From: Flavobacteriaceae bacterium
GTDB taxonomy: Bacteria > Bacteroidota > Bacteroidia > Flavobacteriales > Flavobacteriaceae
Length of the DNA stretch: 39,303 nt
Reading direction: 5' to 3'
NCBI GenBank assembly: GCA_017856205.1
Contig: JAFMFL010000005.1
Location: forward strand, 1-39,303
The notes below the pieces were generated by a model. It had not been told where the DNA came from and did not search any database. It saw nothing but the letters and a program-made list of their open reading frames with translations. Shown piece after piece: positions 24,392 to 33,087 of the stretch. Each line of letters starts with the position of its first letter. Within the stretch, counting starts at the first letter, position 1. Position numbers and translations under genes: made by a program.

Positions 24392-25177
24392 TCAGCGCTT
24401 ATTGGCAATGGCAATATAGTCGTCAAGGGCCTTGGTCATGGAAGGATTTTCGGGCGTTGGCACCAAAATATCAATGCGAAGCCCTTTGTCTTCAGCAGCC
24501 TTTTTTGTAGAAGGACCAAATACCGCTATGCGCGTATCATTCTGCTCAAAATCAGGGAAATTGTGGAACAACGATTCAATCCCTGAAGGACTAAAAAACA
24601 CCAAAATATCATAATATACATCACGTAAATCTGACAAGTCACTGATAACTGTTTTGTAGAAAACTCCTTTGGTCCATGTAATACCCGAAGCGTCAATAGT
24701 CTTTGGAATACTTGGCTTTAACACATCAGAACACGGAAATAAAAACTTCTCTTCTTTGTATTTAACAGCTTCTTTTAGCACATCATCAAGCGTACGAAAT
24801 CCTACATATACTTTGCGCTTGCGATACACAATATATTTTTGGAGGTAAAAGGCAACTGCCTCAGACTGACAAAAATAACGCAATGTATTAGGTACTGTGT
24901 AACGAAGTTCCTCAGCAATACGGAAAAAGTGATCAACCGCATTTCGACTGGTAAAGATAATAGCCGAAAACTTGGTAATATCAATTTTTTGCATACGCAC
25001 TTCCCGTGAAGATACTCCCTCAACATGAATAAAAGGACGAAAGTCTATCACGACTTTTCGTTTTTCAATCAGTTGATTGTATGGAGAATTTTCAATGGAT
25101 GGCGCAGGTTGTGAAACCAATATGGTTTTCACTTTTGCGGGTTTTGTCAAAATTTGAGTGTTTGTGTCAAGAGCCAT
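24392..25177 (-). CDS. hemD: Uroporphyrinogen-III synthase
   Basis: About 261 residues. Cyclises hydroxymethylbilane to uroporphyrinogen III in tetrapyrrole synthesis. HemD sequences diverge strongly; recognition rests on ILVSQPAPSIENSPY, AIIFTSRNAVDHFF, LVFFSPSGIESLF and IAVFGPSTKKAAEDKGL, as in Bacteroidetes HemD. The ORF track starts at a TTG at 25201; the ATG at 25177 (MALDTNTQ) is preferred. It overlaps the end of the DUF4271 gene by 31 nt, which indicates an operon. Confidence 0.9.
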   Translation of the reverse strand: MALDTNTQILTKPAKVKTILVSQPAPSIENSPYNQLIEKRKVVIDFRPFIHVEGVSSREVRMQKIDITKFSAIIFTSRNAVDHFFRIAEELRYTVPNTLRYFCQSEAVAFYLQKYIVYRKRKVYVGFRTLDDVLKEAVKYKEEKFLFPCSDVLKPSIPKTIDASGITWTKGVFYKTVISDLSDLRDVYYDILVFFSPSGIESLFHNFPDFEQNDTRIAVFGPSTKKAAEDKGLRIDILVPTPENPSMTKALDDYIAIANKR

Positions 25178-25788
25178 ATAGGGCCGATTTCTGAGGCGCA
25201 AATATACAAAATAATGTACACTTTTTTGATTGACCTGTATCTAAAATATAATTTCATAAAACGCAGGTGTATTGTTATTAATCCAAGCAGATACCCCAAT
25301 GCTAATAAGCGCGCAGCTACAGATGATAATGAAACGTAAATGAGCATTAACGTTAGGCAGCCAAATACAAAAGCCCATTTTTCTTTAAAAACAGCGCGTA
25401 TGTAAAAGATCTTTAAAAGCGCTTCATGTTTTCCCAACATGGCAACTAAGCCGCCTTCAATAAGTGTTTTTGCAGCCCAAAACAGCACAAATATCCCTGC
25501 CCACGACAAAACAGAGATATCAAAACTAGCAGCATCAAGAGTTTCAGAAAGAAACACCTGTGTCATAAGCCCAAAAATTAACGCTCTGAAAACAAAACCT
25601 TCCAGCGAAAAAGCTTTGGTTTTGTTAAAGGGCTTATTGAATTCTTCATTGCTACTGGTTCGTTTCCAAAAAAACACCATTGAATAATATCGATCGGGAT
25701 GGAGTAATTTTAGAAGTACAAAAAGCACAAGGACAACTAGTAGGTAGAGTCCTAAATACGATGTGCTAAGCTCCCGAAGCGTGTACAT
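25147..25788 (-). CDS. DUF4271 integral membrane protein
   Basis: 213 residues with about six hydrophobic segments. Matches the Bacteroidetes DUF4271 family by its FYIRAVFKEKWAFVFG region and its C-terminal VYIILYICASEIGPIWLL stretch. Function unknown; it is regularly found upstream of hemD, as here. A TACTTTTG element 4 nt upstream of the ATG would make the mRNA leaderless or nearly so. Confidence 0.86.
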   Translation of the reverse strand: MYTLRELSTSYLGLYLLVVLVLFVLLKLLHPDRYYSMVFFWKRTSSNEEFNKPFNKTKAFSLEGFVFRALIFGLMTQVFLSETLDAASFDISVLSWAGIFVLFWAAKTLIEGGLVAMLGKHEALLKIFYIRAVFKEKWAFVFGCLTLMLIYVSLSSVAARLLALGYLLGLITIHLRFMKLYFRYRSIKKVYIILYICASEIGPIWLLTQTLKF

Positions 25789-25792
25789 AGCA

Positions 25793-25800
25793 CAAAAGTA
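25793..25800 (-). promoter_or_regulatory. -7 promoter element for DUF4271-hemD
   Basis: Minus-strand TACTTTTG (TAnnTTTG) only 4 nt upstream of the DUF4271 ATG, which implies a leaderless transcript if real. Confidence 0.4.
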
Positions 25801-25851
25801 TCCATTTTTTTACGGTAGGCTCACACATTTAAATACGTATTTTAGCTGTTT

Positions 25852-26583
25852 ATGAATCCAGTAGTAGTTGTTATCCCCACTTATAATGAGGCGGAAAATA
25901 TTCAGTCTATCATCAAGGCGGTTTTGGCATTGCCCATTGCCACTGATATTTTGGTTGTAGATGATAATTCTCCAGATGGGACAGCAGCAATTGTACAAGG
26001 TTTGATGAAGCATCACCCGCAAGTACAGCTTACCGTGCGCAATAAAAAAGAAGGGCTTGGCCCAGCGTATGTTAACGGATTTAAATGGGGGCTCGACAAA
26101 GGGTATTCCTATCTTTTTGAAATGGATGCTGATTTTTCACACCCGCCGCAGGCACTTATGCCTATGCTTGAGCTATTAGAGCATAACAAAGCTGATGTTG
26201 TTGTTGGCTCACGCTACAAAAAAGGAATTCGTGTTCAGCAATGGCCGTTGGGAAGAATCATGCTATCGTTGGGCGCGTCGCTTTACGTGCGACTAATTAC
26301 CGGACTTCCTGTGGCAGATCCCACAGCAGGATTTGTGGGATATCGCACTGATGTGCTTCGCGCGTTGGACTTAGAAGATATTCAGTTTAAGGGATATGCT
26401 TTTCAAATTGCGCTTAAATTTTGGGTGTGGAAAAAGGGTTTTCGTATTGCAGAATTCCCTATTATTTTTACAGACAGAACTCAAGGCGATTCAAAAATGA
26501 ACAGTTCCATCATAAGCGAAGCTATTTTTGGAATTTGGACCATGAAATGGCGGAGTATGTTCAAAAAACAAAAACATGAATAA
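25852..26583 (+). CDS. Polyprenol-phosphate mannosyl/glycosyl transferase (DPM1-like GT2)
   Basis: 243 residues, GT-A fold of family GT2. Motifs: VVVIPTYNEAENIQSIIKAV, the nucleotide-sugar DDNSPDGT, FEMDADFSHPP (DxD-like) and VGSRYKKGIRVQQWPLGR. There is no C-terminal membrane domain, so it resembles bacterial dolichyl-phosphate mannose synthase (polyprenol monophosphomannose synthase). It would load a sugar on a polyprenyl phosphate for surface or protein glycosylation. Its end overlaps the dihydroorotase start by 8 nt (ATGAATAA). Confidence 0.9.
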   Translation: MNPVVVVIPTYNEAENIQSIIKAVLALPIATDILVVDDNSPDGTAAIVQGLMKHHPQVQLTVRNKKEGLGPAYVNGFKWGLDKGYSYLFEMDADFSHPPQALMPMLELLEHNKADVVVGSRYKKGIRVQQWPLGRIMLSLGASLYVRLITGLPVADPTAGFVGYRTDVLRALDLEDIQFKGYAFQIALKFWVWKKGFRIAEFPIIFTDRTQGDSKMNSSIISEAIFGIWTMKWRSMFKKQKHE

Positions 26584-27913
26584 ATTACTCATTCAGGGCG
26601 CACAGGTGGTCAATGAAGGTAAAATAGTACAACTAGATGTGCTCATTGAAGGCGAACGCATCTCTAAAATTGCACCAACCATTGCTGCAACAAAAGACGT
26701 GGAAGTGATAGATGCGAGTGGAAAACATTTATTGCCGGGCTGTATTGATGATCAAGTCCATTTTCGCGAACCTGGACTTACACACAAAGCAACTATTGGT
26801 ACTGAGTCTAAGGCTTGTGTGGCGGGTGGAATTACCTCATACTTGGAAATGCCCAACACAAATCCACAAACTACCAATGCCGATGCTTACGCCAAAAAAT
26901 TAGCTGTTGCTGCCCAAACTTCTTGGGTGAATTATGGGTTTATGTTCGGTGGAACAAATGACAATTTGGAGCATATTAAAGCGATTGATCCAAAAACAAC
27001 ACCCGCCCTAAAGCTTTTTTTGGGTTCCTCTACGGGAAATATGCTTGTGGACGACCCCAACACATTAAAGGAGATTTTCTCCGCATTTAAGCTGCCCATT
27101 GCAGTGCACTGTGAAGATGAAGAAACCATCAAAACCAATTTGGCAAAATACAAAGAGACCTTTGGGGATGATATTCCTATTGCGCACCACCCAGATATTC
27201 GTTCTGAAGAGGCGTGTTATTTGTCATCGTCAAAAGCAATTGCACTAGCCAAAGAAACTGGGGCTCGACTTCATGTGTTTCACTTATCTACTGCAAAAGA
27301 GACAGCACTATTTTCAAACCAATTGCCTTTAGAAAAAAAGCAAATCACAGCGGAGGTTTGCATTCATCATTTGTGGTTTTCAGATGAAGATTATGCACAA
27401 AAAGGAACTCACATCAAATGGAATCCTGCCGTAAAAACAGCACATGACCGTGATGGATTATGGGAAGCATTAAACGATGATCGCATCGATATTATTGCCA
27501 CTGACCATGCGCCGCATACGTTGGAGGAAAAAGCGGAAGTATATACCAAAGCTCCCTCGGGGGGTCCTATGGTGCAACACGCACTTCCTGTGTTGTTGGA
27601 ATGTGTGCAACAGGGAAAAATAACACTCGAAAAAGTAGTCGAAAAAATATGTCACAATCCTGCTATCTTGTTTGACATTGAACAACGTGGCTATGTCCGT
27701 GAAGGTTATTTTGCCGATTTGGTTTTAGTGGATACGCAACAAACGCAAACGGTGACTCGGGAGAATGTGTTGTACAAATGCGGTTGGTCGCCATTGGAAG
27801 GCACTACTTTGCGTGGCACAGTCACGCACACCATCATCAACGGTAAAATGATATATAATCAAGGTAATTTTGCACAAGAGCCAAATGCCAAAGCACTTAC
27901 TTTTGCTAGATGA
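26576..27913 (+). CDS. Dihydroorotase (class I-like), first His ligand replaced by Gln
   Basis: 445 residues of the amidohydrolase fold, assigned to pyrimidine synthesis (carbamoyl-aspartate to dihydroorotate). Metal-site segments: DDQVHFREPG (residues 58-67), Lys146 in PALKLFLGSS (position of the carboxylated Lys), His178 in HCEDE, His236 in HLSTA and Asp310 in ATDHAPHT. The usual DxHxH near residue 60 reads DxQxH, so the first ligand of the binuclear site is Gln60. I recall this variant in other Bacteroidetes dihydroorotases, so it is probably functional with altered metal binding, but a related amidohydrolase cannot be excluded. Operon with the glycosyltransferase and DUF4296. Confidence 0.88.
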   Translation: MNKLLIQGAQVVNEGKIVQLDVLIEGERISKIAPTIAATKDVEVIDASGKHLLPGCIDDQVHFREPGLTHKATIGTESKACVAGGITSYLEMPNTNPQTTNADAYAKKLAVAAQTSWVNYGFMFGGTNDNLEHIKAIDPKTTPALKLFLGSSTGNMLVDDPNTLKEIFSAFKLPIAVHCEDEETIKTNLAKYKETFGDDIPIAHHPDIRSEEACYLSSSKAIALAKETGARLHVFHLSTAKETALFSNQLPLEKKQITAEVCIHHLWFSDEDYAQKGTHIKWNPAVKTAHDRDGLWEALNDDRIDIIATDHAPHTLEEKAEVYTKAPSGGPMVQHALPVLLECVQQGKITLEKVVEKICHNPAILFDIEQRGYVREGYFADLVLVDTQQTQTVTRENVLYKCGWSPLEGTTLRGTVTHTIINGKMIYNQGNFAQEPNAKALTFAR

Positions 27914-28257
27914 AACAAACTTTTTTGATATTGATTTTTTTGATTCTTGCAGGATGTGCCCAAGATCGCATCTCAAAGCCAGATGCACTGATGTCTTCCG
28001 AACAAATGATTAATTTTCATGTTGATTTGGCATTGCTCAATGCATCCACCAACTATGCTAAAGACAACTTTATACCTATAGACTCGTTGTATGCCTTTCA
28101 CAATATTGACAGCACAACATTTGCACAAAGCAATGTTTATTACGCATCCAAACCCAAATTATATATAAAAATTTTTGAGTCGGTAAAAGCCGAATTGGAA
28201 AATATGCAAAAGCAGGACACTTTACAAGAATTGGAGAAATTAATGCGCCGAGAATAA
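27910..28257 (+). CDS. DUF4296 lipoprotein
   Basis: 115 residues with a lipoprotein signal (FLILIFLILAGC, Cys at about 16), then a helical mature part. SKPDALMSSEQMINFHVDLAL and the later AQSNVYYASKPKLYIKIFE are the DUF4296 hallmarks. Function unknown; found after dihydroorotase in many Flavobacteriia. Start overlaps the previous stop (ATGA). Confidence 0.87.
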   Translation: MKQTFLILIFLILAGCAQDRISKPDALMSSEQMINFHVDLALLNASTNYAKDNFIPIDSLYAFHNIDSTTFAQSNVYYASKPKLYIKIFESVKAELENMQKQDTLQELEKLMRRE

Positions 28258-28293
28258 TTGTTGTATTCGCTTTTGGGTTCATTTGTAGAGGTC

Positions 28294-28301
28294 TATATTT
28301 G
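28294..28301 (+). promoter_or_regulatory. -7 promoter element for tyrS
   Basis: TATATTTG with a TTG 18 nt upstream (28273-28275), 14 nt before the tyrS ATG. Confidence 0.65.
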
Positions 28302-28315
28302 TAAAAACGAATTCT

Positions 28316-29617
28316 ATGGCATCATTTGTTGAAGAACTGACATGGCGCGGAATGGTGCACGACATCATGCCCGAAACTGCCGAAACCCTTGCCAAAGGCA
28401 TGACCGCAGGTTATATTGGCTTTGATCCAACAGCAGATTCGCTGCACATTGGGAGTTTGGTTCAAATCATGATTTTGATGCATTTTCAGCGATACGGACA
28501 CAAACCCTATGCGCTTGTGGGCGGTGCCACAGGGATGATTGGAGACCCATCGGGGAAATCGGCGGAGCGAAACCTATTGGACAACGAAACGCTACAGCGT
28601 AACTGCGCAGGGTTGGAAAAACAACTTGCCAAATTTTTGGATTTTGATAGCACCAAAGAAAATGGTGCTGTGTTGGTCAATAATTACGATTGGATGCAGT
28701 CGTTTAGTTTGATTGACTTTGCTCGTGATATTGGAAAACACCTGACGGTGAATTATATGATGGCTAAAGATTCGGTTAAAAAACGTCTTGACGCAGATGC
28801 CAAAGAAGGCATGTCTTTTACCGAATTTACCTACCAACTTATTCAGGGGTATGATTTTCTTCATTTGTACCAACATCACAACTGCTTGCTGCAAATGGGC
28901 GGAAGCGACCAGTGGGGAAACATCACCACAGGCACGGAACTTATTCGAAGAAAATTGGCAGGCAAAGCCTATGCGCTGACGTGTCCGTTAATTACCAAAG
29001 CCGATGGCACCAAATTTGGAAAAACGGAAGGCGGAAATGTTTGGTTAGATGCTGAAAAAACATCGCCTTACAAATTTTATCAGTATTGGTTGAATGCATC
29101 GGATGAAGATGCCGAGAAATACATTAAGATATTTACATTTTTGGGCAAAGAAGAAATCGAAGCATTAATTGCAACGCACCGTGAAGCACCGCATCAACGA
29201 CAGTTGCAGCGTAAACTAGCACAAGAAGTTACGGCTATGGTACACAGCGCAGCAGACGTTTCGCGTGCCGAGCAGGCAGCTCAAATTTTGTTTGGAAAAG
29301 CCACAGCAGAAACGCTCAAATCTTTAGATGCTCAAACCCTTTTGGATGTGTTTGAGGGTGTTCCACAAGCCGAAGTTTCCGCCCATTTGCTGGCTGGAGA
29401 CGGACTTGCTGTAATGGATGCATTGGCAGGAAGCACAGGATTTTTAAAATCGAATGGGGAGGCGCGGCGTGCGCTTAAAGAAAATTCGATTTCGGTGAAT
29501 AAAGAAAAGGCAACTGAAGCCAAAAACATTACTACGGCAGACATCATTTGCGATCGCTATGTGTTATTACAGCGTGGAAAGAAAAACTATTTTTTATTGG
29601 TGGTTACGCCGTCATAA
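28316..29617 (+). CDS. tyrS: Tyrosine--tRNA ligase
   Basis: 433 residues, class Ic synthetase. The HIGH-type motif is [19 protein letters not shown], the tyrosine-binding region is [12 protein letters not shown], and the KMSKS equivalent is KFGKTEGG, usual for bacterial TyrRS. The C-terminal S4-like domain ends [17 protein letters not shown]. Its own promoter is visible 14 nt upstream. It converges with the LuxE-like gene with a 14-nt overlap. Confidence 0.98.
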   Translation: MASFVEELTWRGMVHDIMPETAETLAKGMTAGYIGFDPTADSLHIGSLVQIMILMHFQRYGHKPYALVGGATGMIGDPSGKSAERNLLDNETLQRNCAGLEKQLAKFLDFDSTKENGAVLVNNYDWMQSFSLIDFARDIGKHLTVNYMMAKDSVKKRLDADAKEGMSFTEFTYQLIQGYDFLHLYQHHNCLLQMGGSDQWGNITTGTELIRRKLAGKAYALTCPLITKADGTKFGKTEGGNVWLDAEKTSPYKFYQYWLNASDEDAEKYIKIFTFLGKEEIEALIATHREAPHQRQLQRKLAQEVTAMVHSAADVSRAEQAAQILFGKATAETLKSLDAQTLLDVFEGVPQAEVSAHLLAGDGLAVMDALAGSTGFLKSNGEARRALKENSISVNKEKATEAKNITTADIICDRYVLLQRGKKNYFLLVVTPS

Positions 29618-30539
29618 GCGAACACCCACGAACATCCGACGCATCAAAACGCCCGAGTACTTCAAACGGACCGTTACCGAGGCATTTTCCTAAATCTTGT
29701 GTGGCAATAAATGCGCATGACTCTTTGTTGGATAAGTCAATGATGTTAAGCCCGCCGGAACCTGTTGTTGATACTTTTTTTGGGTCGTGAACATCCCGTA
29801 CAAAAACACGCATGCTGGGCGAAGGTTCAAAAACACCATTTCTTTTGGAATAGGCTTGTGATAGCAGTTCTGTCATGCCGTATTCGCTGTGAATATTGTC
29901 CACGCCAAACCCTGCTTTGAGTCGTTCGTGCAGTTCCTCGCGGATAAGCTCTTTTCGCCTGCCCTTCATGCCTCCGGTTTCCATCACCGTGGTGTGTTGT
30001 AGCTGCATAGGAAATGCTTCACAAAAATCTAATAGGGCAAAACTGACACCAATAAGTAATGTTTTTTGTTTCTGTTGATTTAAATCAGTCAATGCGTGGT
30101 GTAAAGATTCAAATTGATTTAAATAAAACCCACTGTATTCTTTTTTGGCTTGATCAATTAAATCTTTGCACATAAATACTAGCGAGGAATTTGGACGCTC
30201 AAGATAGCCTGGCAAAAGTGCCAAAATATGGTAATCAGACGCTGCGCCGTAAAAATGAGAGAAGCCTGCATTGAAGCTTTGTTCGTAGGAGGCAAGCGAT
30301 GCCACATGATGCTGACTTACAGTTCCCCCTGTTCCAGAGCTTTCAAAAACCATTTCACTCTTTTCAGAGCAGCTTACGCGGTGCGATTTGAACAACGCAA
30401 TGGGTAAAAATGGGATTTCTGTGAGTTTCTTTACATCCGAAGGATTAACGTTTATTAAATCGCAATAAGAGCGATACACATCGTTATGATGGTATTGGTA
30501 TGCAAAAAGCTCAAATGCTTGTTTTTCGAAAGAAATCAT
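29604..30539 (-). CDS. LuxE-like acyl-protein synthetase/acyl transferase family protein
   Basis: About 311 residues, ANL-superfamily-like and assigned to the LuxE family (PF04443) by the phosphate-loop [14 protein letters not shown] near residue 95 and [15 protein letters not shown] further on. LuxE activates fatty acids as acyl-AMP. No luxC, luxD or luciferase genes are present, so it is not a lux system; homologues in Flavobacteriia are usually stand-alone. The substrate is unknown. The first codon of the track ORF is GTG at 30542, immediately followed by ATG at 30539, which is taken here. A TACATTTG element ends 7 nt before it. Confidence 0.84.
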   Translation of the reverse strand: MISFEKQAFELFAYQYHHNDVYRSYCDLINVNPSDVKKLTEIPFLPIALFKSHRVSCSEKSEMVFESSGTGGTVSQHHVASLASYEQSFNAGFSHFYGAASDYHILALLPGYLERPNSSLVFMCKDLIDQAKKEYSGFYLNQFESLHHALTDLNQQKQKTLLIGVSFALLDFCEAFPMQLQHTTVMETGGMKGRRKELIREELHERLKAGFGVDNIHSEYGMTELLSQAYSKRNGVFEPSPSMRVFVRDVHDPKKVSTTGSGGLNIIDLSNKESCAFIATQDLGKCLGNGPFEVLGRFDASDVRGCSLMTA

Positions 30540-30546
30540 CACTGCT

Positions 30547-30554
30547 CAAATGTA
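30547..30554 (-). promoter_or_regulatory. -7 promoter element for the LuxE-like gene
   Basis: Minus-strand TACATTTG with only 7 nt to the ATG, so the transcript would start at or next to the start codon. Confidence 0.4.
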
Positions 30555-30601
30555 TTGAGTATTTTTTTAACACAAGAACATAAAAACTATCTGTATTTTT
30601 C

Positions 30602-30609
30602 TATTTTTG
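30602..30609 (+). promoter_or_regulatory. -7 promoter element for the response regulator operon
   Basis: TATTTTTG, 18 nt upstream of the response-regulator ATG. T-rich surroundings lower confidence and no -33 TTG is seen. Confidence 0.35.
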
Positions 30610-30627
30610 AATGGACAACACCAAAGC

Positions 30628-31311
30628 ATGAAAAAAAAACACACCCGTATTTTATTGGTTGACGACGAACCAGATATTCTTGAAATTTTAGAATATAATT
30701 TATCTTCGGAAGGCTATCAAGTTGAGAAAGCAAGAAATGGTGTTCAGGCACTTGAAAAAGCAATTGAATGGAATCCTCATTTGGTGTTGTTAGATGTGAT
30801 GATGCCCGAAATGGATGGGATTGAAACTTGTGAGAAACTTCGGAAAAAGTCCACTGCCTCTAATTTGGCTATTGTTTTCTTAACAGCTCGTAGCGAAGAC
30901 TATTCACAAGTAGCTGGTCTTGAGGCAGGAGCTGATGACTACATCACCAAACCCATTAAACCAAAAGTTTTGATAAGTAAAATCAAAGCTATTTTACGAC
31001 GCTTTGAATCATCTGAATCAAAAAGTGAAGTTATTGAAGTTGGTGATTTGACCATTAATAGAGAGGAATACAAAATCATTTATAAAAATGAGCCAATTTT
31101 TTTACCACGGAAAGAGTTTGAATTACTTTCGCTATTGGCATCAAAACCACAAAAGGTTTTTGAGCGCGAAGAAATTTTAAGTAGAGTTTGGGGTAACGAG
31201 GTTGTTGTAGGAGGCAGAACCATAGATGTTCACATCAGGAAACTGCGCGAAAAAATTGGCGATAAACACTTTAAAACAGTTAAAGGGGTAGGGTACAAAT
31301 ACGTGGTATAG
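30628..31311 (+). CDS. OmpR/PhoB-family response regulator
   Basis: About 227 residues. The receiver domain shows the acidic pair VDDEPDILE, phosphoacceptor Asp in VLLDVMMPEMDG (about residue 53), the Thr in FLTARSED and Lys in DYITKPIKPKV. A winged-helix DNA-binding domain follows (FLPRKEFELLSLLASKP ... GGRTIDVHIRKLREKIGD). Resembles PhoB/RprY-type regulators. The ATG at 30628 (MKKKHTRILLVDDEPD) is preferred over the track's upstream TTG. The kinase gene follows after 1 nt, forming a cognate pair. Confidence 0.95.
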   Translation: MKKKHTRILLVDDEPDILEILEYNLSSEGYQVEKARNGVQALEKAIEWNPHLVLLDVMMPEMDGIETCEKLRKKSTASNLAIVFLTARSEDYSQVAGLEAGADDYITKPIKPKVLISKIKAILRRFESSESKSEVIEVGDLTINREEYKIIYKNEPIFLPRKEFELLSLLASKPQKVFEREEILSRVWGNEVVVGGRTIDVHIRKLREKIGDKHFKTVKGVGYKYVV

Positions 31312-31312
31312 C

Positions 31313-32389
31313 ATGGCAAATAAACCACGTAAAGCATACCGATTTTCATTAATGTTATCCCTTTTGATAACCATTTTTGTTATCAGTGTTAATGCAATTC
31401 TATTAGTTGTATTTACCAAAGAAACCCCCTTTAAGCAGGAAAATATACTTCCGTTCACGTTATCTTTTATTGTTGTTTTTTTGGTTTGCTTTTTAATATT
31501 CAGATACCATATCGAAAATTACATCTATCTGAAAATCAAGCATATATATCAAGATTTAGAGCCAAACCTTAGCGATGAGCTGAACGATATTCTCATTACC
31601 AACGACATGGATTCTTTACTCAACAATGTAAAGCAAGTTGCTTTAAAACGTAACGTTGAACTTGACAGTTTGAAAGATCAGGCCGCTTTTAGACGTGAAT
31701 TTTTGGGCAATATAGCACACGAGCTTAAGACACCATTATTTACTGTTCAAGGGTATATATTAACCCTTTTGGATGGTGCTATGAAAGACGAAAATGTAAA
31801 CAAAAAGTATTTGTCACGAGCTAGCAAGGGTGTGGAACGGTTGATTTATATCGTGAAAGACCTTGATTTGTTGACCAACTTAGAGAAAGGAAATACAGAG
31901 TTAGATTTGTTTTATTTTAATATTGTTGATTTGATTCAAGGCGTGTTTGACATGTTAGAAATGCAAGCTTCTAAGTCAAATATTAACCTTGAATTTGATA
32001 GAAAATATGAAGAACCCATTACTGTTTACGCAGATAGGGAACGGGTACAACAGGTGCTTACGAATCTTATTATGAACTCTATAAAATATGGTAAAAAGAA
32101 AGGGACAACAGAGGTGAGCATTCAGCCTATTTATGAAAACAAAGTGATAGTCCGAATACGCGATAACGGAGAAGGTATTGAGGAAGAGCACTTGCCGCGT
32201 CTTTTTGAACGCTTTTACCGTGTTGATAAAAGCGGAAATCGCAGGATGGGTGGTTCGGGATTAGGTCTTTCAATTGTGAAGCATATTATTGAAGCGCATG
32301 GCGAACAAATTTTTGTAGAAAGTCAAGCTGAAATTGGCTCCGAATTTTCGTTTACTTTAAACAGGGGTAAAGTTACCGCGTCAGCTTAA
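31313..32389 (+). CDS. PhoR-like sensor histidine kinase
   Basis: 358 residues with two close membrane helices (LMLSLLITIFVISVNAILLV and ILPFTLSFIVVFLVCFLIF), hence a very short extracytoplasmic loop. The His box is FLGNIAHELKTPLFTVQGY, followed by N-box NLIMNSIKYGKK, G1 RIRDNGEGIEEE, F-box LFERFYRVDK and G2 GGSGLGLSIVKHI. It has no large periplasmic sensor, so it may sense through a partner, as PhoR does with the phosphate transporter. It is co-transcribed with the regulator upstream; trmB follows 8 nt later. Confidence 0.95.
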   Translation: MANKPRKAYRFSLMLSLLITIFVISVNAILLVVFTKETPFKQENILPFTLSFIVVFLVCFLIFRYHIENYIYLKIKHIYQDLEPNLSDELNDILITNDMDSLLNNVKQVALKRNVELDSLKDQAAFRREFLGNIAHELKTPLFTVQGYILTLLDGAMKDENVNKKYLSRASKGVERLIYIVKDLDLLTNLEKGNTELDLFYFNIVDLIQGVFDMLEMQASKSNINLEFDRKYEEPITVYADRERVQQVLTNLIMNSIKYGKKKGTTEVSIQPIYENKVIVRIRDNGEGIEEEHLPRLFERFYRVDKSGNRRMGGSGLGLSIVKHIIEAHGEQIFVESQAEIGSEFSFTLNRGKVTASA

Positions 32390-32397
32390 TATGTGTT

Positions 32398-33087
32398 TTG
32401 GGAAGTAAGAATAAATTAAAGCGTTTTAAAGAGAATGAGTCGTTTGTAAATGTCATTCAACCCACTCGTGAGGAGTTGTTGTCTGAAACATTTTTGCATA
32501 AAGGCGCTTGGAAAACCTATTTTGGCAACACAAATCCCATTGTACTAGAACTCGGTTGTGGTAAGGGCGAATACACGGTTGGACTGGCACGAAAAACCCC
32601 AAATACAAACTACATAGGCATTGACATTAAAGGCGCTCGGTTTTGGCGTGGTGCCAAGACAGCTATCGAAGAAGGTCTGGAAAATGTAGCATTTGTACGC
32701 ACACAAATCGAATTGTTAGAGCACGTTTTTGCCAAAGGGGAAGTCTCAGAAATTTGGATAACATTTCCAGACCCGCAATACAAATTTAAGCGCACCCACC
32801 ACCGACTTACGAACCCCACCTTTTTGCGGCGTTATCAGCAGGTGCTAAAACCACAGGGTGTGGTACATTTAAAAACCGATTCCGCTTTTTTGCACGGCTA
32901 TACACTAGGTGTATTAGACGGCTGGAATATTTCACCTCAGATGGCTCATCACGATGTGTATCAGTATGTGCATGCACCACAAGACGTTGTTGGTATTCAA
33001 ACCTTTTACGAGCAGCAATACCGCGAGCAAGGAATTCCCATTACATATCTTAAATTCTCATTTCCTACAGATGTCCCAACCGAATGA
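32398..33087 (+). CDS. trmB: tRNA (guanine-N7-)-methyltransferase
   Basis: 229 residues. Methylates G46 in the variable loop of tRNA, using SAM. Motif I is LELGCGKGEYTVGLA, with YIGIDIKGARFW following; the family motif ITFPDPQYKFKRTHHRLT is diagnostic. The start codon is TTG at 32398, because MGSKNKLKRFKENE matches the family N-terminus. The nearby ATG at 32391 is out of frame and its reading frame stops after five codons. It overlaps the ATL gene by 17 nt. Confidence 0.95.
   Translation: MGSKNKLKRFKENESFVNVIQPTREELLSETFLHKGAWKTYFGNTNPIVLELGCGKGEYTVGLARKTPNTNYIGIDIKGARFWRGAKTAIEEGLENVAFVRTQIELLEHVFAKGEVSEIWITFPDPQYKFKRTHHRLTNPTFLRRYQQVLKPQGVVHLKTDSAFLHGYTLGVLDGWNISPQMAHHDVYQYVHAPQDVVGIQTFYEQQYREQGIPITYLKFSFPTDVPTE

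Noticed and set aside
29604-30539. LuxE similarity as evidence of a bioluminescence operon.
   Set aside because: No luxC, luxD, luxA or luxB nearby; LuxE-like proteins are common in non-luminous Flavobacteriia.
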